Shown here: piece by piece, positions 1-4,959 of the stretch
Position numbering within the stretch: the first letter of the stretch is position 1
Layout: every line of letters begins with the position of its first letter
From: Actinomycetota bacterium
GTDB taxonomy: Bacteria; Actinomycetota; Thermoleophilia; UBA2241
Reading direction: 5' to 3'
Assembly: GCA_003157715.1 (NCBI GenBank)
Contig: PMKK01000274.1
Span: 19,741-27,480 of the forward strand
Length of the DNA: 7,740 bases
Position numbers and translations under genes: made by a program
The notes under the pieces: generated by a model
What the model was told of the DNA's origin: nothing
The model's database searches: none
What the model saw: the letters and a program-made list of their open reading frames with translations, nothing else

Positions 1-252
1 GAGGCTCTCGCACTCGTCGCTCTCGATCTGTCGAGCGGTCCGTTTCTGGCGTACGACATCGACTTCTCGGGGGTGCGCATCGAAGCCTTCGACGCCGATC
101 GGGCGGGCCGCTTTCTGCGCGCCCTGGTCGACGCGGCCGGAGTCACGCTGCATGTGCGCCTGCTGTCCGGCAGCGACCCCCACAACATCGTCGACGCCGT
201 CTTCAAGGGGCTGGGTGAGGCGCTGCGCACGGCCTGTGGCGTCGTGTCCTGA
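1..252 (+). CDS. hisB: HisB-like imidazoleglycerol-phosphate dehydratase, C-terminal part (5' end outside window)
   Basis: The first 83 visible residues match the C-terminal half of the IGPD fold: a strand with ALVALDLS, then AFDADRAGRFLRALVDAAG, then the diagnostic TLHVRLLSG and HNIVDAVFKGLGEALR. In the family this enzyme dehydrates imidazole glycerol phosphate in histidine synthesis, using paired Mn sites built from two HHxxE motifs. What is odd can be read directly. The second HHxxE appears as HNxxD (visible residues 61-65, bases 181-195). The usual SGRP reads SSGP (residues 11-14). The protein stops at GVVS exactly where the family's terminal PSTKG phosphate-binding loop would be. The FK lysine after the metal motif is kept. 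Family membership is fairly sure. Whether it is an active dehydratase is doubtful without the N-terminal half. The stop is TGA at 250-252 and the next gene follows after 19 bases. Confidence 0.75.
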   Translation, partial: EALALVALDLSSGPFLAYDIDFSGVRIEAFDADRAGRFLRALVDAAGVTLHVRLLSGSDPHNIVDAVFKGLGEALRTACGVVS

Positions 253-271
253 TGGCGGCCGCCCGACCGTC

Positions 272-982
272 GTGAACCGGGCGATCGATCTGATGCGCCT
301 GCCGGCCGGCGAGGGCCCGGCCCTTGCCGCGGCGATCGCCGCCGCCCGCCTCGTCTGCTTTCCCACCGACACCGTCTACGGCATCGGTGGGGTGGTGTCG
401 CCGGTCACTGGCCGGGCGATCGCGCAAACGAAGGGGCGTCGCGCCGACAAGCCGCTGCAGGTCGTCTATCCCACGCTCGAGCTGCTGCTCGCCGGCATCA
501 GCCTGTCGCCGGCGGTGGCCGCCGCGGCGCGCCGTCTTCTGCCGGGGCCCTTCACCCTCGTAGTGCCCTATCCCGACGGCATCGCGTTTCCGCCCGCCGG
601 CCTCGCCACATGGCCCGCCGCGGACGGCGCCGCGAACGGCTCCGACGCCGACGACCCCGGCAGCGGGGTCTCGCGGGCGGTCGTGCGCACGCTGGGCGTG
701 CGCGTGCCGGCGTGGCCGCCCGCGGCCCAGGCGCTGGCCCGGCTGCCGTTCCCCCTGCTTGCCTCGTCGGCCAATCCGAGCGGCGGGCACGATCCGGCGG
801 ACCCGTCGGACGTAGCCCCCGGTGTGCGCGCGGCCTGTGACCTGCTTCTCGACGCGGGGCCGACGAGTGGCGTATCGTCAACTGTGCTTGATCTCAGTGG
901 TCTGCAGGCCGGCCGGGGTTTTCGCATACTGCGCACGGGCGCCGTTGGTACCGCCGAGATCGCCGCCATTCTTGCAAGCTAG
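272..982 (+). CDS. tsaC: YrdC/TsaC-type L-threonylcarbamoyladenylate synthase
   Basis: This protein of 236 residues makes threonylcarbamoyl-AMP from threonine, bicarbonate and ATP. That is the first step of the t6A37 modification of ANN-decoding tRNAs, in the cytoplasm. The YrdC signature is complete. CFPTDTVYGIGG is at about 29-40, KGRRADKPLQVV at 54-65 (K and R of the KxR motif), LPGPFTLVVP at 90-99, GVRVP at 142-146 and SSANPSGG at 165-172 (SxN motif). A late STVLDLSG...FRILRTGAV segment completes the fold. It lacks the extra C-terminal domain of yeast or archaeal Sua5, so it is the short TsaC form. An Ala/Gly/Asp-rich insert (about 108-135) separates the PGP and GVRVP motifs. I chose GTG at 272 because the ATG overlapping the hisB stop (252) is out of frame and closes after seven codons. 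ATG 293 is an alternative. Neither has a clear Shine-Dalgarno, which suggests coupling to hisB. Confidence 0.9.
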   Translation: MNRAIDLMRLPAGEGPALAAAIAAARLVCFPTDTVYGIGGVVSPVTGRAIAQTKGRRADKPLQVVYPTLELLLAGISLSPAVAAAARRLLPGPFTLVVPYPDGIAFPPAGLATWPAADGAANGSDADDPGSGVSRAVVRTLGVRVPAWPPAAQALARLPFPLLASSANPSGGHDPADPSDVAPGVRAACDLLLDAGPTSGVSSTVLDLSGLQAGRGFRILRTGAVGTAEIAAILAS

Positions 983-998
983 GAAGGACAGGGACGCT

Positions 999-1886
999 GT
1001 GAAGAGCCTGCGCATGATCCAGGTCGACGTGTTCAGCGAGCGGCCGTTCGCGGGCAACCCGCTGGCCGTCTTTCCTGAGGCGGAGGGACTGAGCGACGCG
1101 GAGATGCAGCAGATCGCGACCGAGATGAATCTCTCCGAGACGACGTTCGTCACGCCCGCCGAGGCCGGCGGCGATGCCCGCGTGCGCATCTTCACGCCGG
1201 CTACGGAGCTGCCCTTCGCCGGGCACCCGAGCGTCGGCACCGCCTGCACGCTGGTCTCGGCCGGGCGCGTCTCCGTCCAGGAACCGATGACCGAGGTGAC
1301 CCTCGAACTGAACGTCGGTCCTACGGTGGTCGACGTCACCGTGCGCGGCGGCCAAGCCGTGGCCGGCGTCGTCCATCAGGGTCCGCCGGCCTTCGGCGAG
1401 GAGATCCCGCGCGAGGCCGCCGCCGCCGTCCTGGGCCTGCAGGTCAGCGATCTCGACGAGGAGCTCACGCCGCGCGTGGTGTCGACCGGACTGAGCTACG
1501 CGATCATCCCGTTGCGCAACACGCGCACACTCGCCGCCTCGTGGTTCAACTTCGACCTGCTGCCCGAGTTCGAGCGCCACTACGCCGAGCTGTACCCCTT
1601 CGCGCTGACAGGCGACGAGGAACCGTTCGCCGAGGCGCGCTGCTTCGCCCCGCTGGCGGGTATCGTCGAGGACCCGGCGACCGGCAGCGCGGCCGGACCG
1701 CTGGCCGCCTACCTGTCCCGCGAAGGTCTTCTCGGCCCGGGCGAGGCGAGGGTGCTGGCCCAGGGCCGGCACGCGCACCGCCCCAGCCGTCTGACGATCT
1801 CGGTGACCAGCGAAGGCGCGCGCATCACCGACGTGCTGGTGGGCGGCGGGGTCGTGCCGATCATGACCGGCGTGCTTTCGTTCTGA
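999..1886 (+). CDS. PhzF family isomerase/epimerase-like protein
   Basis: The product is 295 residues, normal for the PhzF/diaminopimelate-epimerase-fold family of two pseudosymmetric domains. The N-terminus has the typical QVDVFSERPFAGNPLAVF. The catalytic acid expected in NLSETTFV is E47. ELPFAGHPSVGTA (70-82, with H76) and EDPATGSAAGPLAAYL (224-239, with D225) are the conserved substrate-pocket motifs of the two halves. STGLSYAIIPL at 162-172 is also typical. PhzF itself isomerises trans-2,3-dihydro-3-hydroxyanthranilate in phenazine synthesis. There are no other phenazine genes here, so the substrate is unknown and a phenazine role should not be assumed. The start GTG 999 has AGGAAGG (981-987) and CAGGG upstream. 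The first of these overlaps the tsaC stop TAG (980-982), so the two genes are probably cotranscribed. ATG 1014 is an alternative start but would remove the first residues of the conserved beta strand. Confidence 0.9.
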   Translation: MKSLRMIQVDVFSERPFAGNPLAVFPEAEGLSDAEMQQIATEMNLSETTFVTPAEAGGDARVRIFTPATELPFAGHPSVGTACTLVSAGRVSVQEPMTEVTLELNVGPTVVDVTVRGGQAVAGVVHQGPPAFGEEIPREAAAAVLGLQVSDLDEELTPRVVSTGLSYAIIPLRNTRTLAASWFNFDLLPEFERHYAELYPFALTGDEEPFAEARCFAPLAGIVEDPATGSAAGPLAAYLSREGLLGPGEARVLAQGRHAHRPSRLTISVTSEGARITDVLVGGGVVPIMTGVLSF

Positions 1887-1900
1887 GGCGGCGGGCTCTT

Positions 1901-1909
1901 TGGTAGAAT
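1901..1909 (+). promoter_or_regulatory. Candidate extended -10 promoter for rpiB
   Basis: TGG followed by TAGAAT forms an extended -10 element (TGn plus five of six consensus bases) in the short gap after phzF. Seventeen bases upstream there is only a poor -35 (TTCTGA), as is common for extended -10 promoters. Initiation about seven bases downstream would leave a leader of roughly 16 bases that still includes the rpiB ribosome binding site. AT-rich hexamers are scarce in such GC-rich DNA, which favours a real signal. It is still a pattern match only. Confidence 0.45.
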
Positions 1910-1931
1910 CATCGTGACTGAAAGGAACCCC

Positions 1932-2387
1932 ATGGTCGTACGTATCGCGGTCGGCGCCGACCACGCCGGCTTCGCCCTGAAGCAGGTGCTGGTCGAGCGC
2001 CTGAGAAGTGCCGGACACGACGTCGTCGATCTCGGCACAGACTCCGCGGAATCGGTCGACTACCCCGTCTTCGCCCATGCCGTGGCCGCGCGGGTCGCCG
2101 GCGGCGAGGTCGAGCGCGGACTGCTCGTGTGTGGTACCGGCCTGGGCATGTGCATGGCGGCCAACCGCCACGCCGGCGTGCGCGCCGCCGACTGCGTGAC
2201 GGTCGCCATGGCCGACATGGCGCGACGCCACAACGACTCGAACGTGCTCTGTCTCGGCGCTCGCTTGCTCGACGCCGACGAGGCCTGGAACATACTGCGG
2301 GCGTGGCTCGCGACGCCCTTCGAGGGCGCCCGCCACGAGCGCCGCGTGGCACAGATCGACGACCTTGCGCCCGCCTCCGGGGACTGA
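1932..2387 (+). CDS. rpiB: Ribose-5-phosphate isomerase B
   Basis: This protein of 151 residues is of normal RpiB/LacAB length. It interconverts ribose 5-phosphate and ribulose 5-phosphate in the non-oxidative pentose phosphate pathway. Visible hallmarks are GADHAGF (8-14), SVDYPVFA (41-48), [14 protein letters not shown] (66-79) with the catalytic-base cysteine C67, [15 protein letters not shown] (98-112) with active-site H100, and [10 protein letters not shown] (130-139), whose H and R contact the phosphate in the family. The cysteine makes it the E. coli-type enzyme rather than the mycobacterial variant that lacks that cysteine. I chose ATG 1932 because AAAGGA (1921-1926) sits five bases upstream. 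An in-frame GTG at 1914 would lie on top of the expected transcription start. A candidate promoter just upstream suggests a new transcript that continues into the deaminase and wecA genes. Confidence 0.95.
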   Translation: MVVRIAVGADHAGFALKQVLVERLRSAGHDVVDLGTDSAESVDYPVFAHAVAARVAGGEVERGLLVCGTGLGMCMAANRHAGVRAADCVTVAMADMARRHNDSNVLCLGARLLDADEAWNILRAWLATPFEGARHERRVAQIDDLAPASGD

Positions 2388-2862
2388 GACGCCCGCCGCG
2401 CGCCGGCCGGCCGGTCCACGGCCGAGCTGGGACACCTACTTTCTGCAGCTCGCGCGCCAGGCCGCGACCCGCTCGACCTGCCTGCGGCGCCAGGTCGGCG
2501 CCGTGCTGGTGCGCGATCGGCGCATCCTGGCGACCGGCTACAACGGCGCCCCGCGCGGCATAGGTCACTGCCTCGACACGGGCTGCCTGCGCGATGCGAT
2601 GCAGATCCCCTCGGGCGAGCGGGTCGAGCTGTGCCGTGCCATCCACGCCGAACAGAACGCCATCGTCCAGGCGGCCGTGCACGGCGTGGCCATCGAAGGC
2701 GCGACGCTGTACACCACGCTGCAGCCGTGCGTGCTGTGCGCCAAGATGCTGATCAACTGCGGCGTGCGCGAGATCCACTACGGCGAGGGGTATCCCGACG
2801 AGCTGTCCCGGGACATGTTCGACGAGGCCGGCGTCGTCGTGGTCAAGGAGGATCTCCCATAG
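2365..2862 (+). CDS. comEB: dCMP deaminase (ComEB family)
   Basis: This zinc-dependent deaminase converts dCMP to dUMP, feeding thymidylate synthesis. The core is clear: [10 protein letters not shown]...[34 protein letters not shown] (58-76), [20 protein letters not shown], and [13 protein letters not shown]. The zinc ligands are H94 of the HAE motif, with E96 as proton shuttle, and C122 and C125 of PCxxC. The first 20 residues before SWDTYF are Pro/Arg-rich and not conserved in type. No ATG or GTG occurs in frame before the core. The only usual start codon upstream is TTG 2365, which overlaps the end of rpiB by 23 bases and has no evident Shine-Dalgarno, so the start is uncertain. The gene ends at TAG 2860-2862, inside the start region of wecA. 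Competence is not implied by the family name ComEB. Confidence 0.9.
   Translation: MRPPPGTETPAARRPAGPRPSWDTYFLQLARQAATRSTCLRRQVGAVLVRDRRILATGYNGAPRGIGHCLDTGCLRDAMQIPSGERVELCRAIHAEQNAIVQAAVHGVAIEGATLYTTLQPCVLCAKMLINCGVREIHYGEGYPDELSRDMFDEAGVVVVKEDLP
2845..2852 (+). promoter_or_regulatory. Perfect Shine-Dalgarno AAGGAGGA deciding the wecA start
   Basis: AAGGAGGA lies inside the last codons of the deaminase gene. After GGAGG (2847-2851) there are seven bases before ATA at 2859, which is optimal spacing. The next in-frame ATG, at 2952, is 100 bases away and lies beyond the first membrane helix. The site therefore points to translation beginning at the ATA codon. Confidence 0.7.
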
Positions 2863-4157
2863 CCAACCTGCTCGAGCTGCCCACCACGGTCCAGCTCGCC
2901 ATCCTCGGCTTCATCCTCGCGGCGAGCATCGTCATTCTGGCGACCCCGGTCATGGCCCGCATCGCGCGACGTACCGGTGTCGTCGACCGGCCGGTCGACG
3001 CCCGCCGCATGCACGCCCGGGTCACGCCGCTGCTCGGCGGCCTGGCCATCTACCTCGGCGTCATGATCCCCACGCTCGTGCTGATCAAGAAGGACCCGGC
3101 GACCAAGGCGATCCTCGTCGGCGGCACCATAGTAGCGCTCGTCGGCGTCATCGACGACTTCTTCGAGATCAAGCCGCTGGTCAAGTTCGCCGGTCAGATC
3201 GCCGCGATCTCCGCGCTGCTTGCCTTCGGTCTGCGGATCGATCACCTCTCGGTGCCGCTCACGGGCATCGTCGTGACCCTGCATCCGGCCATCGCCATCC
3301 CGCTCACGATCCTGTGGGTAGCCACCATCATCAACATGGTCAACTTCATCGACGGGCTCGACGGGCTGGCGGCCGGGGTCTGCGCGATCTCGGCGCTGAC
3401 GTTCGCCGCCATCGCCTTGTCGCTCGACCGCGGCACGACCGGGGTGGCGGCCGCCATCTTGGCCGGGGCCGCCTTTGCCTTCCTGCGCTTCAACTTCTAC
3501 CCGGCGAGCATCTTCATGGGCGACGCCGGCTCGATGCTGCTCGGCTACGTGCTCGCCGTGATCAGCATCCAGGGCGTGCTCAAGGGCGCCGCGACCGTCG
3601 CGCTGATCTTTCCGCTGCTGGTCCTGGGAGTGCCCTTCATCGATCTGTTCCTGGTCGTGTTTCGCAGGTTGCGCAAGGGCGTGCCCATCTACTCTCCCGG
3701 CCGCGACCATGTCCATCACGATCTCGTGCTCGTCGCCGGGTTCTCGCAGCGCACCTCGGTACTGCTCCTGTACGGCTGGTGTCTCGTCCTGAACGGACTT
3801 GCGCTGGCCATGAGATTCCGGGCCACGGCGGCGATCGTCGTGCTGGGTCTCGCGTCGCTCGCGGCCACTGCGTCGATGGCGCGCCTGCTGCTGCGGTACA
3901 GGTCGCGTGACGAGCACACCGGTGGACAAGGCCACGCGGGCGGCGGCCAGGGCCCGGCCGCCGGCGGGGCGGACCGTGACGGCCGCCGGGCGGACCGTGA
4001 CCGCCGCCGGCTCGGCCCGTCCGGTCGCCGGATTGGCCCTGCCGGCGGCGGGGAAGAAGACGCGGGCGGCGTGTTCGACCGGTCGCCCGGTCCCTCGGCG
4101 CCCACCGGGCGGCGCGTCCGCCGCACGCGGCCTCCCGGCAACACGGCCGGCCGCTGA
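2859..4157 (+). CDS. wecA: WecA/TagO-like undecaprenyl-phosphate GlcNAc-1-phosphate transferase (apparent ATA start)
   Basis: This polytopic membrane enzyme of the MraY/WecA/TagO superfamily joins a sugar 1-phosphate from a UDP-sugar to undecaprenyl phosphate, beginning a lipid-linked envelope polymer. If read from ATA 2859 it has 432 residues. Motifs in order are [14 protein letters not shown]...TP with [14 protein letters not shown] and [10 protein letters not shown] (family N-terminus), [16 protein letters not shown] with D99/D100, [16 protein letters not shown] with N162, D165 and D168, [13 protein letters not shown] with D222, and [12 protein letters not shown] with the WecA/TagO-type HxHH (284-287). 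About ten or eleven hydrophobic helices are visible. UDP-GlcNAc is the likely donor, because the HxHH loop separates this branch from MraY. The last roughly 85 residues (from about 347) are an unusual Gly/Arg/Asp/Pro-rich tail after the final helix. No ATG, GTG or TTG gives a full first helix. A perfect Shine-Dalgarno points to ATA, which overlaps the deaminase TAG. Confidence 0.9.
   Translation: MANLLELPTTVQLAILGFILAASIVILATPVMARIARRTGVVDRPVDARRMHARVTPLLGGLAIYLGVMIPTLVLIKKDPATKAILVGGTIVALVGVIDDFFEIKPLVKFAGQIAAISALLAFGLRIDHLSVPLTGIVVTLHPAIAIPLTILWVATIINMVNFIDGLDGLAAGVCAISALTFAAIALSLDRGTTGVAAAILAGAAFAFLRFNFYPASIFMGDAGSMLLGYVLAVISIQGVLKGAATVALIFPLLVLGVPFIDLFLVVFRRLRKGVPIYSPGRDHVHHDLVLVAGFSQRTSVLLLYGWCLVLNGLALAMRFRATAAIVVLGLASLAATASMARLLLRYRSRDEHTGGQGHAGGGQGPAAGGADRDGRRADRDRRRLGPSGRRIGPAGGGEEDAGGVFDRSPGPSAPTGRRVRRTRPPGNTAGR
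3967..4008 (+). repeat. Two tandem 21-bp direct repeats in the wecA tail
   Basis: Two adjacent copies (3967-3987 and 3988-4008) begin GGGCGGACCGTGAC and end GCCGCC. They differ at one base only (G at 3981, C at 4002). In the wecA frame they encode ADRDGRR then ADRDRRR. In the +1 frame they encode the identical heptads [14 protein letters not shown]. This looks like a recent tandem duplication in a low-complexity segment. Confidence 0.85.
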
Positions 4158-4217
4158 CGAAGCGGGGGGTGTACCTGAAGATCTTGTGGATCATGGCCGA
4201 CAGGCACCGGGGAGCGG

Positions 4218-4257
4218 GCCCGGCGCCGGCGCCGGGCGCGTCTCGCGGCGCCGGCGC
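4218..4257. repeat. Strong GC-only inverted repeats upstream of the atp promoter
   Basis: Bases 4218-4237 form a perfect 20-base palindrome, GCCCGGCGCCGGCGCCGGGC. The arm GCGCCGGCGCC (4223-4233) is also perfectly complementary to GGCGCCGGCGC (4247-4257). Between them, GCG-TCT-CGC (4238-4246) can pair as an inner stem with a three-base loop, leaving GGGC bulged. An RNA copy would fold into a very stable hairpin after the wecA stop. There is no T-run afterwards, so it is not a classic intrinsic terminator. It could still slow polymerase, protect the 3' end of the upstream mRNA, or form a cruciform. Its role is unknown. Confidence 0.65.
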
Positions 4258-4275
4258 GCGGGCGTTCAGGCTCGG

Positions 4276-4304
4276 TTGTCGGGGTAACGAAAGGCGCGTA
4301 TACT
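4276..4304 (+). promoter_or_regulatory. Candidate sigma-70-type promoter of the ATP synthase operon
   Basis: TTGTCG (4276-4281, four of six -35 consensus bases) is separated by exactly 17 bases from TATACT (4299-4304, five of six -10 bases). It lies immediately before the first atp gene and after the wecA hairpin. Initiation about seven bases after the -10 falls at around 4311, essentially on the GTG start codon at 4308. The transcript would then be leaderless or the start codon misplaced. Match quality, spacing and position together make this the best promoter in the window. Confidence 0.6.
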
Positions 4305-4307
4305 CCC

Positions 4308-4529
4308 GTGCCGGATGACCCGAACGACCATGGCCACCACGGCCAGCGCAAAGGCGGGCTCGCGTCCGCCGAAACCATCGCTTTCATGGTGTTGGCCGGC
4401 ATCGCCGTCGGGTTGTTGGGCGGCTATGGCCTCGACCGCTTGCTGCACACCATGCCGGTGTTCACTGTGATCGGGGTCTTCGCCGGCTTTGGCGTCGCGC
4501 TCTATGCGGTGTTCCTTGAGACGAAGTAA
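4308..4529 (+). CDS. atpZ: AtpZ-like small membrane protein (F1Fo ATPase gene 1 family)
   Basis: The product is 73 residues, with a His/Asp-rich cytoplasmic start (MPDDPNDHGHHGQRKGG) followed by two membrane helices at about 22-42 and 50-70. The first helix ends in GGYGLDRLLHT and is followed by MPVFTVIGVFAGFGVALYAVF. This matches the family pattern G-Y-x-x-D-R near the loop and a Gly-rich second helix. Such proteins are encoded at the head of atp operons and are thought to help Fo/c-ring assembly or ion supply to it. The molecular role is not settled. GTG 4308 is the only in-frame start that gives the whole first helix. ATG 4386 would delete much of it. No Shine-Dalgarno is seen close upstream, and the promoter -10 is only three bases away, so the start is uncertain. 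Confidence 0.75.
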   Translation: MPDDPNDHGHHGQRKGGLASAETIAFMVLAGIAVGLLGGYGLDRLLHTMPVFTVIGVFAGFGVALYAVFLETK

Positions 4530-4565
4530 GGGCGGAGGTACGACCTCGCGTCGGAAACGGGATTG

Positions 4566-4958
4566 ATGAGCGTGAACCCGGTAGACCTTCTGCGTCGTGA
4601 GCCTGTTCTGGCGCTGCTGCTCGTGCTCTCGGTCGCCTGCGCCGTCGTGGCCCTGGTGGCCGGACGCAACGCCGCCACCGCGCTTGCCGGGGCGTTGCTC
4701 GTGGTCGCCTACTGGGTGGTCGAGCGTCTCGCGGCCCGCGTCGGCCGTGACGGCCCGTTCGGTCGTGCCATCGCGGTCGGGCTCGGCGGCATGGTAGTCC
4801 GTCTCGCGATCGTGGTCGGCGGTCTGGTCGCCATCGGTCTCATCGACCGCGCCGGCTTCATCGAGGCTGCATTCTCGTTCGTGGCCGTGTACACGATCTA
4901 CCTCGGCGCGCGACTGTGGCGTCACCCCGCGCTGGGCGCGGGCCGGCCGGCCCGATGA
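4566..4958 (+). CDS. atpI: AtpI-like ATP synthase subunit I
   Basis: This hydrophobic protein of 130 residues has four likely membrane helices (about 12-33, 37-54, 67-92 and 96-116). The segment GMVVRLAIVVGGLVAIGL, with an Arg inside helix three, is typical of the ATP-synt_I family. Family members help assemble the c-ring. They sit directly before atpB, as here, which is the main support given the weak sequence signature. I chose ATG 4566. TTG 4563 and GTG 4572 are also in frame, and the upstream GGAAACGGGA is only a modest ribosome binding site. A better GGAGG at 4534-4538 is too far away (27 bases). The stop TGA (4956-4958) is one base from the GTG start of atpB, which implies translational coupling. 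Confidence 0.7.
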   Translation: MSVNPVDLLRREPVLALLLVLSVACAVVALVAGRNAATALAGALLVVAYWVVERLAARVGRDGPFGRAIAVGLGGMVVRLAIVVGGLVAIGLIDRAGFIEAAFSFVAVYTIYLGARLWRHPALGAGRPAR

Positions 4959-4959
4959 A

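Noticed and set aside
252..275. ATG overlapping the hisB stop (TGATG) as the tsaC start
   Set aside because: It is in another frame and meets TGA after seven codons. The TsaC motifs are in the frame of GTG 272.
888..930. TTGATC and CATACT as a promoter for phzF
   Set aside because: The spacer is 31 bases, far from 16-18, and the phzF ribosome binding site overlaps the tsaC stop, which fits cotranscription.
999..1886. Phenazine biosynthesis function from the PhzF match
   Set aside because: PhzF-family proteins are widespread without phenazine genes, and no other phz gene is in the window.
894..2435. Long minus-strand open frame (513 codons) opposite phzF and rpiB
   Set aside because: It is a mirror of two well-recognised + strand genes. 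Its translation is His/Gly/Arg/Asp-rich with no family motif, and long antisense frames are expected at this GC content.
2778..3935. Minus-strand open frame (385 codons) opposite wecA
   Set aside because: Its composition (Asp/Arg/Gln/His/Gly) is typical of an antisense shadow of a membrane protein gene, and the + strand frame carries all WecA motifs.
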